64,000 bases of DNA, from positions 110,132 to 174,131 of the forward strand of contig JAJFHU010000038.1 of assembly GCA_021775455.1 (NCBI GenBank), read 5' to 3'. The stretch comes from Hyphomicrobiales bacterium (GTDB taxonomy: Bacteria > Pseudomonadota > Alphaproteobacteria > Rhizobiales > Rhizobiaceae). The translations under genes and the position numbers were made by a program. Positions 27,451 to 36,793 of the stretch are shown piece by piece (position 1 is the first letter of the stretch; every line of letters starts with the position of its first letter). Under the pieces are notes generated by a model. That model saw only the letters and a program-made list of their open reading frames with translations. It ran no database searches and was not told the DNA's origin.

Positions 27451-28095
27451 ATGATAAACAAACTGTTTTTTAGCACCGCTTGCTTTTTGCTGCTCACTGT
27501 ACAAGCTGCCGCACATCCGCATGTATTCGTCACAGCGGCAATGGAATTGGATCGCAATGAGGCTGGAGAGTTCACTGCAATTCATCATAACTGGGTATTT
27601 GACGAGATATTTTCATCCACCGTGTTGCTCGATTTTGACGCCAATGGCGACGGCGCCCTTGATGAGGCAGAACTGGTTGAAGTCGGCGAAACAATTAAAA
27701 CCAACATCGCAGAATATGACTTCTTTACATCAACCCGTACAGGTACGGAGATCGCGCCGATCTTCGCACCGGATACAATCACTGTCACTTTCGATGAAAA
27801 TAATTCAGTGGTGATGAAGCACACCATGACGTTTGAGAAGCCCGTCAAAACAGAGGTAGAGCCACTGAGAATATCTGTCAGCGATCCGAGCTTCTATGTG
27901 GCTTTTGATTTTACTGATGACGCCATTCAAATGGTTGGCACCGCCTGCCCCCACACGATAACGATACCGGATTTCGACACATTGTTGTCTGACTCCCAAA
28001 CCTTTACGGAAGCATTCTTTAATAATCCCGACAAACCGGAACTGGGTGATGAATATTACAGCTGGATTGAGATAAAATGCGACACCGGGAGTTGA
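27451..28095 (+). CDS. DUF1007 family periplasmic protein
   Basis: A 214-residue exported protein: signal peptide with cleavage near VQAAA, then HPHVFVTAAMELD at the mature N-terminus, as in DUF1007 proteins that accompany NicO-type nickel/cobalt exporters or importers. DFDANGDGALDEAEL (around residue 68) is an EF-hand-like calcium loop. It overlaps the next gene by 19 bases, indicating an operon for metal transport, plausibly cobalt given the cobQ neighbour. Confidence 0.85.
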   Translation: MINKLFFSTACFLLLTVQAAAHPHVFVTAAMELDRNEAGEFTAIHHNWVFDEIFSSTVLLDFDANGDGALDEAELVEVGETIKTNIAEYDFFTSTRTGTEIAPIFAPDTITVTFDENNSVVMKHTMTFEKPVKTEVEPLRISVSDPSFYVAFDFTDDAIQMVGTACPHTITIPDFDTLLSDSQTFTEAFFNNPDKPELGDEYYSWIEIKCDTGS

Positions 28096-29021
28096 CGCTA
28101 GTCTTGTTGTTGCTGGTCGCCTTGCCGCTTTCGGCAAGCGTGGATGCCGTGCTGGCGCAAAACTCCCTTGGCATTGGCGGCTCCGAACAGGCAATCAAAC
28201 CGGAAGGCATGTTCGCTGGTTGGTTTTTTTGGATACGGGAACAACAGCAGGCATTCTACAAAATAATGACCTCCGCCTTGAAGCAGATGCGCGACGGCGA
28301 CGGCGGGACACTTTTGCTCGCTGGCGTGAGTTTCGCGTACGGCGTGTTTCACGCAGCCGGTCCCGGTCACGGCAAGGCGGTAATCTCCTCTTACATGCTG
28401 GCAAACGAAGTCGCAGCCAGGCGTGGCATCGCGCTTTCCTTTGCCTCCGCCATGTTGCAGGCGGTAACCGCAATTCTCCTGATAACCGCGCTCACCCTCG
28501 TGTTGCGCGGCGCAGGTATTCGTTCCGGTAATGTAGTGAACTTCATGGAAATTGCCTCCTATGCAGGGGTAACAGCACTCGGTGCATGGCTATTGTATGC
28601 AAAGATTTCCCGGCGCGGTTGCGGGAACTCCCACAATCATGATTACGACCATGGTTACGATCACGGACACCATCACGCAGCCGATCCGTCAAAGCTGGAA
28701 GGTGACCTTGGATTGCGTGATGCAGCAGGCGCTGTACTCGCAGTCGGCATTCGGCCCTGCACCGGGGCAATCGTGGTGCTCACCTTCGCCTTCTTGAACG
28801 GGCTTTACGTGGCAGGCATCGCTTCCACTTTCGCCATGGCAATTGGCACCGGGCTCACCGTTTCCACTCTCGCTCTCATGGCAGTCGGCGCAAAGAACAT
28901 CGCCAAACGTTTTTCCAGTTCTCCCGCGGCATCCGGCAAAGTCCACCGGGCAATCGAAATCATCGGTGCTGGCTTGGTGTTTGTGTTGGGAGCAACCCTG
29001 CTGATGGCGGCTCTCGGCTGA
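28077..29021 (+). CDS. NicO/RcnA-type nickel/cobalt transporter
   Basis: A 314-residue membrane protein with about six helices plus an N-terminal signal-like helix. GVSFAYGVFHAAGPGHGKAVISSY (about residue 85-105) carries the conserved HAxGPGHGK motif of the NicO family, and a His-rich loop (HNHDYDHGYDHGHHH) separates the two halves; GIRPCTGAIVVL is the second conserved block. It transports nickel or cobalt across the inner membrane. Paired with DUF1007 upstream. Confidence 0.9.
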   Translation: MRHRELTLVLLLLVALPLSASVDAVLAQNSLGIGGSEQAIKPEGMFAGWFFWIREQQQAFYKIMTSALKQMRDGDGGTLLLAGVSFAYGVFHAAGPGHGKAVISSYMLANEVAARRGIALSFASAMLQAVTAILLITALTLVLRGAGIRSGNVVNFMEIASYAGVTALGAWLLYAKISRRGCGNSHNHDYDHGYDHGHHHAADPSKLEGDLGLRDAAGAVLAVGIRPCTGAIVVLTFAFLNGLYVAGIASTFAMAIGTGLTVSTLALMAVGAKNIAKRFSSSPAASGKVHRAIEIIGAGLVFVLGATLLMAALG

Positions 29022-29189
29022 ACCCTTCCACAGGTCTGCGCAACTTGTCGTTGATAAAGTGAAACGAATAACTAATATTGCCCGCGAAATACCAAGGCTG
29101 TTCATTCGAAGGTGCTGGCATGGTCAGCTTTTGAGAATCGGTATAGTTTGAAAACCAATTAAATCCACAAGCTCAAGGAGGGAGCAAAA

Positions 29190-29555
29190 TTGCATAAATT
29201 CAAGATAGTGGCAGGTGCCAACGACCAGTTCCGCGTTCAGTTTCTGTATAATTCAGAAATCATGGTTTGGTCAGAAAATTACGCATCCAAATCAAGCGCG
29301 AAAAACTGCATCGATTCCATGAAAAAGAACACGCCCGGCGCTCCGATTGCAGATTTGACCAAGGGTGAAGAAGGTTCCGGCTACCGTTGGGAAATCGTCG
29401 AAGCGAAGAACGGCGAATTCTTCAACCGCTTCGTGGCATCCAACGGCGAAACCATGGTCCGTAGCGAAACCTACACGACCAAGGCCAACGCAGTAAATTG
29501 CGCTGAATCAGTTTCCAAAAACTCACCAAGCGCAGACACGGAAGACGAGACTTGA
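29190..29555 (+). CDS. DUF1508 (YegP-like) protein with TTG start
   Basis: A 121-residue protein made of two tandem DUF1508 repeats: FKIVAGANDQFRVQFLYNSE with SENYASKSSAKNCIDSMKKN, and WEIVEAKNGEFFNRFVASNG with SETYTTKANAVNCAESVSKN. The start is a TTG at 29190 preceded by AAGGAGG eight bases away, a near-perfect ribosome site that decides the start; no ATG occurs in the first codons. Function unknown; cytoplasmic. A strong terminator follows. Confidence 0.88.
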   Translation: MHKFKIVAGANDQFRVQFLYNSEIMVWSENYASKSSAKNCIDSMKKNTPGAPIADLTKGEEGSGYRWEIVEAKNGEFFNRFVASNGETMVRSETYTTKANAVNCAESVSKNSPSADTEDET

Positions 29556-29588
29556 GTCTCTGATTCTTCAAGTTTGAAAAGTTAAAGC

Positions 29589-29613
29589 ACCGGCCTTGAG
29601 CCGGTGTTTTTTT
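29589..29613 (+). terminator. Rho-independent terminator after the DUF1508 gene
   Basis: Perfect 7-bp stem CACCGGC-CTTGA-GCCGGTG followed by seven T residues, 34 bases after the stop codon. Confidence 0.9.
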
Positions 29614-29646
29614 GCCTAAATCCCCGGTGTTTTTTTGCCTAAATCC
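29601..29646. repeat. Tandem 23-bp duplication of the terminator tail
   Basis: The 23 bases from CCGGTGTTTTTTTGCC to AAATCC (29601-29623) are repeated exactly at 29624-29646. The second copy lacks the left arm of the stem, so it is a slippage-type duplicate and not a second terminator. Confidence 0.9.
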
Positions 29647-29801
29647 AATGTTCGGAAAAGCAAAACGACCGACTCGAACTCGTTGCCAGTTATTGTAATG
29701 AGCATTACTCGCCAAATTAGAAATGCAGTTTCCAGTTCACCAATTCTAAATTGCAACGCAACGGTGATTACTGTTACCAATCAGATAGTGTGGGAGTTCA
29801 T

Positions 29802-29936
29802 ATGAATCGATTGTTATCGTTTTTCGCTATTATTTTGCTTGCTCTTTCGGGCAGCGCAGGCATTTCATCAGCCAGTGAACCCTGCCCTACCAAGCGCATT
29901 CCCTTTGGTGAATATCAGGTTATAATTAATTCATGA
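29802..29936 (+). CDS. Short secreted peptide (possible truncated gene)
   Basis: A 44-residue frame with a convincing signal peptide (MNRLLSFFAIILLALSGSAG, cleavage near SSA) and a short mature part EPCPTKRIPFGEYQVIINS. It could be a genuine short secreted peptide or the start of a gene cut off where the AT-rich island begins. Its TGA overlaps the next micro-ORF start as ATGA. Confidence 0.45.
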   Translation: MNRLLSFFAIILLALSGSAGISSASEPCPTKRIPFGEYQVIINS

Positions 29937-30085
29937 ATATTCGTTGCCTTTTTTCAATATTATTGAATACCATATTATTTAATTTTTTAAATACAGTATA
30001 CGCATATTCGTGCGCGACTAGAATAGAATATTTTTTTATAAATATTTATATAATTAATATATTATTTTTTTTATTTACTAATTAG
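29933..30085 (+). CDS. Very AT-rich 50-residue ORF, hydrophobic
   Basis: An open frame of 50 codons from ATG 29933 to TAG 30083-30085, overlapping the preceding stop as ATGA. It begins like a signal peptide (MNIRCLFSILLNTIL, then VYAYSC) and ends in a second hydrophobic stretch. It uses almost only A/T-ending codons, quite unlike the surrounding genes. Staying open in such AT-rich sequence is suggestive, but no homologue is known to me. Confidence 0.35.
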   Translation: MNIRCLFSILLNTILFNFLNTVYAYSCATRIEYFFINIYIINILFFLFTN

Positions 30086-30092
30086 TATTTTT

Positions 30093-30971
30093 TTGTTTTA
30101 TTTTCGAAGAAAAAATTGGTTATTGTTCATTGTTATTGTAAGTATAATTGCTTACAAATTTTGGGTAGGAAGTATGCCAAACCAAGGTGTGGACTGTGGC
30201 ATAGATGATGCTCGGCGAAATCAATATTATGCAATATGGGTTGGTTTTTTATTGGTGGTCGGATTTCTTGTTTCTACAATACAAAGCAAGTTCAGACTAA
30301 AATTGTGGGGGGGGAAACAAAAGACTGTGGTTGGAAATATCAATTTGTTGAGAGCTATAAAACGTATGTTTTACTGGACTTCAGTAATTCTCTTGATTGC
30401 AATTCTGCTTGCCGGTTTTCAGTTCGGTTCTTATTGGCTGGAAGGCGGTGTGAATGTGGTCAGCAAACCTTCTGACAAGCCGTTGTCGGAAGTGTTTCAC
30501 CGCAGGGGTCGTCCACTTTCTGACCAGCCTTTATATTGGTTCGACAAATGGATGTACTGGCGTGCAATCAGAAAGTTTCCCACTCCAAAACACTGCCTTA
30601 AGAAAAGCGGGCAAGCAGACCTGGATGTCAATCAATTCAACTGGAAATCCATGCGCACGGAGCACCAGGCTCAGGTATGCCTGCACCACGCTTATTCACT
30701 AATAGGGCAACCGGAACAAGTTGTGAATTGGCTTCATGAGCAAAAATTCGATGTGAGATACTATGAAAATTCTTCTTTTCAAATGCCTGTGATCGAAGCC
30801 TATTGGCGCGAACTGGCAAACAACTCCCTTTCGCCGTTCAGTCACTTTTCCTTCTGGATTCTTGGTGAAATTAGTCCGTTTGTGACAAGCGGAATCAGAG
30901 TGCAGCTTCAACTGGATGAAAGTGGAGAATTTGTCAGGAAATCTGAAATTCGATTTGGAACAGCCTTTTGA
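30093..30971 (+). CDS. Hypothetical membrane protein
   Basis: A 292-residue frame from a TTG start. Three hydrophobic helices are visible: residues about 9-26, 48-66 and 93-112. The remainder (about 130-292) is a soluble domain containing WFDKWMYWRAIRKFPT and a TPR-like region (VCLHHAYSLIGQPEQVVNWLHE). I do not recognise the family. The first 30 codons are as AT-rich as the island upstream and no ribosome site is visible, so a start at ATG 30174 is possible but would lose the first helix. It is followed 35 bases later by the RTX-type gene. Confidence 0.55.
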   Translation: MFYFRRKNWLLFIVIVSIIAYKFWVGSMPNQGVDCGIDDARRNQYYAIWVGFLLVVGFLVSTIQSKFRLKLWGGKQKTVVGNINLLRAIKRMFYWTSVILLIAILLAGFQFGSYWLEGGVNVVSKPSDKPLSEVFHRRGRPLSDQPLYWFDKWMYWRAIRKFPTPKHCLKKSGQADLDVNQFNWKSMRTEHQAQVCLHHAYSLIGQPEQVVNWLHEQKFDVRYYENSSFQMPVIEAYWRELANNSLSPFSHFSFWILGEISPFVTSGIRVQLQLDESGEFVRKSEIRFGTAF

Positions 30972-31006
30972 AAAAATGTGTGGAACTAACCTAGTGGGGA
31001 ATAAAA

Positions 31007-34000
31007 ATGGCAAAACTGTACCTAGCAGCAAATTACGTATCTGCGAGCGAACCAGGACCATTGGTTCCGGATGATCTGGAAAATTCCGGTCATTTGCAGC
31101 TGGTTTTTGAAGATGATTCCGGTCAAATGAAAGAAATCGAGGTCCAAGCACCGCTATTCGGAGGTGAACTAGGCGGAAACTGGGATTTCAAAATAAATGC
31201 TAGCCATGGAGCTGAGACTGATTACGTTGACGAAAATGGTCAGCCGACCAATGCGGACAGATATGCACGCGTTGAGTTGCAGCTGGATGACGGGCAATCT
31301 GCGGAAAACGTTTGGGAATTGCTTCTACAAGTTCATGACAGCCTAGAATCAAACGGGGCAGGTTTGGATTATGATGTCGGGACACAAAACAGCAACAGCT
31401 ACATAAACAGCATCCTTTACACCATCGGGATTGAAATAAACGATTATATACAAGCGGTAACACCATCCGATGTTGTGGCGTTTCCGGCGTTGGATGCAAA
31501 TGTATTGTTGTTTTACGAAAATGGCGTTGCAATAACCACACAGGGCACTGATGGTAACGACTACACCAGAGGTGGTGGCGACGACGACGACCTCTCTGGC
31601 GGTAATGGTTCCGATCAACTATATGGCGGCTCTGGCGATGACACCCTGAATGGTGGTGATGATGTTGCCAATCCGGATGGATTCCGCGATGACATGGAAG
31701 GAGATTATCTGGTTGGTGGTGATGGGTATGACACCTACAAGATTGGGTTTAGCAACGAAACTGCACGCAAAGTCCATGTTCAGGAAGTAGTCGGTCCTGG
31801 CGCCAAAACGACGACCAAATCCAATCTTGCGGACATCATTGACGTGATCAAAGACAGTGATGGCCGGGGAGTAATCTCTTATTTCCATGATGCAAGTTCC
31901 GAGTTTTTTGTTAACGGTTATACCTTTGGCAAACTTGCCTATTTCGTGGGCAACCAGAGCTGGGCCAACCAGGCGGAAGGTCTCGATCCAGTTTGGTCCA
32001 TCAGGCATGATCAGACTCTGGATCCACGGGAGGGCACACTACGCGCCACACCCTACAACTGGTTTGATGAAGATACGCAAACCCACAAGAAGGGGTTGCT
32101 GTTCTTCCACCGGAAAAACATAGCAGACAACTCCGATCTTGAGAGCAATTTGGGTATCGTAATCATTGAGAATTTCAAGAATGGTGATTTTGGCATCAAC
32201 CTGATGGGTTACGAAAACCTTTTTTACGGCACGGACGGTGATGATAACCATAATGGCAACGGTGCCGATGAAGAGATGCAGGGCTTTGAGGGTGATGACG
32301 AACTCGACGGAGCTGGTGGAAATGATGAACTCAATGGCGGTGGAGGCAACGACACCCTTAACGGTGGCTCCGGTGATGACACCATAAACGGTGGTGCTGG
32401 CAGTGACATAATCGATGGTGGCGACGGAATTGATACAATCGATTACTCCACTTCAACCGGGGCTATTTCCGCTGATCTTGAAACCGGCATTACAAACGGT
32501 GGCGATGCAACGGGCGATCAGATTGCCAACATTGAAAACATCATTGGTAGTGATTTTAATGATAGTTTGACGGGTGACACAGGCAACAATTTGATTGTTG
32601 CAAGTCTCGGAGCTGATTCCATAACAGGTGGAGACGGTAACGATACCGTTTCCTACTATGAGCAAATCCTTTTCGGGTTCAACAACATTACATCGGGTGT
32701 TTCTGTAGATCTTTCCACAGGCATTGCAACAGGTCTTCACGCTGAAGGGGACAGTTTATCGGGAATTGAGAACCTTGTGGGAACCATTTACGCCGACCTA
32801 CTTACCGGCGATGAAAATGACAATGTGCTTGACGGCAAGTCTGGAATTGACACCATCCTCGGCAATGGTGGCAATGATGTAATCTATCTGGACAACAAGG
32901 CGGAACTTGCGCTTGCTGACGACGGCAGCGGTATCGACACATTGATTTACGATCAGGATGGAGGAACCAGCACCACCTACCACCTTGATGACGGTAACTT
33001 CGAAAACTTCGTTTTTACTGACAACAATCACCATGCCATTTACGGTGGCTCGGCAGACAACTCGATTAGTGCTGGTCGTGGAAACAACCGCCTTTACGGC
33101 GAGGATGGAAACGACATACTTGACGGCGGGGATGGTAATGACCGGCTCTACGGGGGTAATGGCGATGATACGCTAATTGGTGGCATTGGCAGCGATACGG
33201 CCCGATACTCCGACATTCTTGCAGGAGTGACGGTGAGCCTCGCGATTACCGGCGCTCAGAACACGATTGGTGGGGATTTCGACACGATTTCCGAGGTCGA
33301 AAACCTTCATGGATCGCTATATAATGATTTCCTCACGGGTGATGCTAAGGACAATATCCTGACAGGTGATGAAGGCGCTGATTTTCTCGATGGCGGCGAT
33401 GGTTCGGACACCGCCAGCTACTCCAATTCAGGTGTTGCAGTTGTCGCAAATATTCTGGCAGGTGGTTCTGCCGGTGATGCAGCAGGAGACACCTACGTCA
33501 ACATCGAAAACCTCACCGGTTCACAGCTTGATGACATGTTGATTGGCGATGACAACACCAACATTCTGAATGGTGGCAATGGTGACGACACCCTGTTTGG
33601 TGGTGCCGGAAATGACACGCTTATTGGTGGGTTTGATGCAGACATCATGCACGGCGGTGACGGAGATGACATTATAGAAGTCGACAAGCACGACATTTGG
33701 TACTCTGGCGATGCGGGGATAGATACACTTGTTCTCAGATTTGACATAGTTGACTTCCAGTACGCATTGGATCAGGGAGCGTTTGAAAATGCTAAGACCA
33801 GTGCCGGTAACGACACAATCTGGGGGAATGCTTCCGACAACATCATTAAAACAAGTTTGGGCGATGACGTTCTTTTCGGCTATGGCGGAAACGACATTTT
33901 GATTGGTGGCAAGGGAGCCGACAGTCAACAGGGCGGCGAAGGTGACGATACTATTCACATTGATGAATTCGATACCTGGTTTTCCGGCGATGGCGGGATC

Positions 34001-34732
34001 GACACTGTCATCTACGATGGTGATGCCGCATTCCAGTATGCCCTTGATCAGGGTGCATTCGAAAACGCCCAGTTCGGCTCCGGCAATGATACGGTTTGGG
34101 GCAATGCCGCCGACAACACTATTAATGGTGGTGCCGGTAACGATGTGCTGTTCGGTTATGGCGGCAATGACACACTGATCGGTGGCGATGGCGCTGACAG
34201 CCAGCAAGGTGGAGAGGGCGACGATATCATCCACATCGATGAAAATGACACTTGGTTTTCCGGCGATGGCGGGATTGACACGGTGGTTTATTCTGGCAGC
34301 ACCAATTTTCAGTACGCTCTGGATCAGGGTGCATTCGAAAACGCCCAATTTGGCTCCGGCCATGATACGATATGGGGCAATGCGGCCGACAATCTGATCG
34401 AAGGTGGAGCAGGCCACGATGCACTGTTCGGCTATGGTGGGGATGACACACTGATTGCAGGCGAAGGCAATGATCTCCTGACAGGTGGCGCAGGAAACGA
34501 TACTTTCATTTTCAAACTGAAAACCGGAAACAACACGATTTTTGACTTTGAAGCCGGTATCGGCATTGGCGACCGTATCGATGTTTCCGACCATGAATTT
34601 GCTGATTTTAATACAGTATTGGCGGCTACCGAAGACACAGCGGAAGGCGCGCTCTTGTCGCTCAATGGCAGCAGTATCCTCTTTCAGGGAGTAACCGAGA
34701 GTCAATTTTTTCAAGACGATTTCATTGTCTAA
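31007..34732 (+). CDS. Large RTX-type calcium-binding repeat protein
   Basis: A 1241-residue acidic protein. Residues 1-175 form a non-repeat N-terminal region; from about residue 183 there are many nonapeptide repeats GGxGxDxLx (for example GGNGSDQLYG, GGGGNDTLNG) that bind calcium in a parallel beta-roll. Three copies of a 92-residue unit starting FQYALDQGAFENA occupy residues about 917-1190. The C-terminal part (FDFEAGIGIGDRIDVSD onward) resembles the secretion-signal region of type I-exported proteins. There is no signal peptide. No type I secretion genes are in the window. GTGGGGA precedes the ATG. An enzyme domain is not recognisable; an adhesin or surface-layer role is possible. Confidence 0.85.
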   Translation: MAKLYLAANYVSASEPGPLVPDDLENSGHLQLVFEDDSGQMKEIEVQAPLFGGELGGNWDFKINASHGAETDYVDENGQPTNADRYARVELQLDDGQSAENVWELLLQVHDSLESNGAGLDYDVGTQNSNSYINSILYTIGIEINDYIQAVTPSDVVAFPALDANVLLFYENGVAITTQGTDGNDYTRGGGDDDDLSGGNGSDQLYGGSGDDTLNGGDDVANPDGFRDDMEGDYLVGGDGYDTYKIGFSNETARKVHVQEVVGPGAKTTTKSNLADIIDVIKDSDGRGVISYFHDASSEFFVNGYTFGKLAYFVGNQSWANQAEGLDPVWSIRHDQTLDPREGTLRATPYNWFDEDTQTHKKGLLFFHRKNIADNSDLESNLGIVIIENFKNGDFGINLMGYENLFYGTDGDDNHNGNGADEEMQGFEGDDELDGAGGNDELNGGGGNDTLNGGSGDDTINGGAGSDIIDGGDGIDTIDYSTSTGAISADLETGITNGGDATGDQIANIENIIGSDFNDSLTGDTGNNLIVASLGADSITGGDGNDTVSYYEQILFGFNNITSGVSVDLSTGIATGLHAEGDSLSGIENLVGTIYADLLTGDENDNVLDGKSGIDTILGNGGNDVIYLDNKAELALADDGSGIDTLIYDQDGGTSTTYHLDDGNFENFVFTDNNHHAIYGGSADNSISAGRGNNRLYGEDGNDILDGGDGNDRLYGGNGDDTLIGGIGSDTARYSDILAGVTVSLAITGAQNTIGGDFDTISEVENLHGSLYNDFLTGDAKDNILTGDEGADFLDGGDGSDTASYSNSGVAVVANILAGGSAGDAAGDTYVNIENLTGSQLDDMLIGDDNTNILNGGNGDDTLFGGAGNDTLIGGFDADIMHGGDGDDIIEVDKHDIWYSGDAGIDTLVLRFDIVDFQYALDQGAFENAKTSAGNDTIWGNASDNIIKTSLGDDVLFGYGGNDILIGGKGADSQQGGEGDDTIHIDEFDTWFSGDGGIDTVIYDGDAAFQYALDQGAFENAQFGSGNDTVWGNAADNTINGGAGNDVLFGYGGNDTLIGGDGADSQQGGEGDDIIHIDENDTWFSGDGGIDTVVYSGSTNFQYALDQGAFENAQFGSGHDTIWGNAADNLIEGGAGHDALFGYGGDDTLIAGEGNDLLTGGAGNDTFIFKLKTGNNTIFDFEAGIGIGDRIDVSDHEFADFNTVLAATEDTAEGALLSLNGSSILFQGVTESQFFQDDFIV
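33755..34560 (+). repeat. Three tandem 276-bp coding repeats in the RTX-type gene
   Basis: Units begin at 33755, 34031 and 34307, spaced exactly 276 bases, each encoding FQYALDQGAFENA, then WGNAxDN, LFGYGG and, in the first two, ADSQQGGEGDD and WFSGDGGIDT. The second and third units are the most alike, suggesting recent duplication. Confidence 0.88.
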
Positions 34733-34763
34733 CGCAAGTTGAGTATCGCAAAAAATTAAAACC

Positions 34764-34809
34764 GGGCGGAAACATTAGGTTGGAGCAGTGACTGCATCCT
34801 GTTCCGCCC
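34764..34809. other. Inverted repeat in the gap before the SulP gene
   Basis: GGGCGGAA (34764-34771) and TTCCGCCC (34802-34809) can form an 8-bp stem. On the minus strand it is followed by a T-rich stretch, but no minus-strand gene needs a terminator here; a leader hairpin or weak bidirectional terminator after the RTX gene is possible. Nothing else is seen in the 285-base gap. Confidence 0.35.
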
Positions 34810-35017
34810 CACCGTTCCTGTTCACTGACGCCACCCCGGTGAAAATCAAACTGGTCGCTACGCAATCGATAAATGTGGTTTCCGCCCCACTCTCACCGCA
34901 TTCACCAGGTGTGGCAATTTTTGAGTTTGTATGTTGGGCAAATCACTCTATTAGAAGGCAACATCCAAAAAAGCGTTAAACCGCACCCTCCCAAAACCCT
35001 CCAAGGATTGGCCGACT

Positions 35018-36628
35018 GTGACCAAGGCAATACTCAGTAGCTTCGCTGAGAAGCTATCCATTTTTGACGGCACCACTCCAAGAGTGTCATTTAACAATCC
35101 CCGCACCATTAAAACAGAATTGCTGGCAGGCTTGACGGTAGCGCTGGCACTTGTGCCCGAAGCCGTAGCATTCGCCTTCGTTGCCGGTGTGCATCCGCTT
35201 GTTGGTCTTTATGCAGCCTTCCTCGTCGGCCTGATAACCGCCCTGATCGGCGGAAGACCCGGCATGATTTCAGGCGCAACCGGTGCGCTCGCCGTCGTCA
35301 TGGTTTCGCTCGTTGCCCGCCATGGGGTGGAGTATCTGTTCGCAACGGTCGTGTTAATGGGAATTTTGCAACTGGGCGCTGGCCTGTGTCGTTTGGGAAA
35401 ATTCATTCGCCTCGTTCCCCATCCCGTGATGCTGGGTTTTGTAAACGGCCTGGCCATTGTCATCTTCATGGCGCAAATGACCCAGTTTCAGATAACCGGC
35501 GTTGATGGCGACAAGGAGTGGATGACGGGATTTCCACTGGTAGTGATGTTGTGCCTTGTGGTCCTTACCATGGTCATCATCTGGCTGCTTCCAAAACTGA
35601 CCAGCATCATCCCTGCACCCCTGGCAGCCATTGGCATCGTCGCTGCACTGGTGATTGGTTTCGGGATTAATGTTCCCCGCGTCGGTGACCTTGCCTCAAT
35701 CGAAGGTGGATTTCCCGGGTTTCACATTCCAATTGTGCCTCTTAACCTGGAAACCTTGCACATCATATTTCCCTACGCCCTGATCCTGGCCGCAATTGGC
35801 TTGATTGAAAGCCTTTTGACGTTGAATCTGGTCGGTGAGATTACCGCAAAGCGTGGTGGCGCATCCCAGGAATGCCTGGCTCAGGGTGCGGCCAATGTAG
35901 TTACCGGTTTTTTTGGCGGAATGGGCGGCTGTGCCATGATCGGTCAGTCAATGATCAACATGAAATCCGGCGGGCGAACACGTCTGTCCGGCATATCGGC
36001 TGCTCTTTTTCTGTTGAGTTTCATTCTGTTTGCATCATCGCTTATTGAGCAAATCCCGCTGGCTGCACTTGTCGGCGTGATGTTCATGGTAGTGATTGGC
36101 ACGTTTGCGTGGCAGAGCCTGTTGATCCTGCGCCGCATCCCGTTGACAGACGCCAGTGTCATGCTGCTGGTAACTGTCGTAACCGTTGCCAGCGATCTCG
36201 CCGTAGCTGTTGTCGTCGGTGTGATCGTCTCCGCACTTGCCTATGCATGGAACAACGCAACCCGAATTCAGGGCAAGCGTGTGGAAAAATCAACGTCCGA
36301 AACAGTCTATCAAGTTGAAGGGCCACTGTTCTTTGGCTCAGCGGAGGGTTTTCTGGAACTGTTTCAACCAGGAACAGACGCAGATCTGGTAGTCATAGAT
36401 TTTGCAAACAGCAGGGTGGTGGATCAGTCTGCCCTCCAAGCCATTGAAAATATCACGGCCAAATACAGCGCCTCTGGCAAAACTGTTCAGTTGCGGCATC
36501 TTTCGCGGGATTGTCACCGGCTACTTCAAAAAGCCGGACAGCTGATGGTCGATTCCGATGATGATCCAGATTATCAAATCGCGGTGGATTATTCAGTGAA
36601 ACATGGACGGTTTGGCTCCGGCCACTAA
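35018..36628 (+). CDS. SulP family inorganic anion transporter with STAS domain
   Basis: A 536-residue inner-membrane transporter. It starts at GTG 35018 with AAGGA upstream. The SulP signatures ELLAGLTVALALVPEAVAFAF (first helices) and GLIESLLTLNLVGEITAKRG are present, with about 11-12 helices in the first 430 residues and a cytoplasmic STAS domain at the end (VYQVEGPLFFGSAEGF, then VVIDFANSRVVDQSALQAIE). Members move sulfate, bicarbonate or other anions; the substrate here is unknown. It is 390 bases downstream of nothing that suggests a specific anion, so it is probably a single-gene unit. Confidence 0.92.
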   Translation: MTKAILSSFAEKLSIFDGTTPRVSFNNPRTIKTELLAGLTVALALVPEAVAFAFVAGVHPLVGLYAAFLVGLITALIGGRPGMISGATGALAVVMVSLVARHGVEYLFATVVLMGILQLGAGLCRLGKFIRLVPHPVMLGFVNGLAIVIFMAQMTQFQITGVDGDKEWMTGFPLVVMLCLVVLTMVIIWLLPKLTSIIPAPLAAIGIVAALVIGFGINVPRVGDLASIEGGFPGFHIPIVPLNLETLHIIFPYALILAAIGLIESLLTLNLVGEITAKRGGASQECLAQGAANVVTGFFGGMGGCAMIGQSMINMKSGGRTRLSGISAALFLLSFILFASSLIEQIPLAALVGVMFMVVIGTFAWQSLLILRRIPLTDASVMLLVTVVTVASDLAVAVVVGVIVSALAYAWNNATRIQGKRVEKSTSETVYQVEGPLFFGSAEGFLELFQPGTDADLVVIDFANSRVVDQSALQAIENITAKYSASGKTVQLRHLSRDCHRLLQKAGQLMVDSDDDPDYQIAVDYSVKHGRFGSGH

Positions 36629-36793
36629 TTAGTGAAATTTTGCTTGATTTTTTCACCAAAATGATATTGCATAAAAAATGTTCAATGGGGATGTTTGGTG
36701 CGTCAACATTGAACTGGCGTAGTTGGCGGCCTAATCCGCCGCTGCTGCGCCGTTTCAGCATGTTGGTTCCAGTTTCGGAATATGAGAGGGGTC

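Noticed and set aside
31560..34500. Dense short repeats that could be taken for a repeat array such as CRISPR
   Set aside because: They are in-frame coding repeats (nonapeptides and 92-residue modules) without constant repeat and variable spacer structure.
33521..34714. A 397-codon open frame antisense to the RTX-type gene
   Set aside because: It mirrors the repetitive glycine/aspartate codons of the sense gene and gives a low-complexity product; the sense strand has clear RTX motifs.
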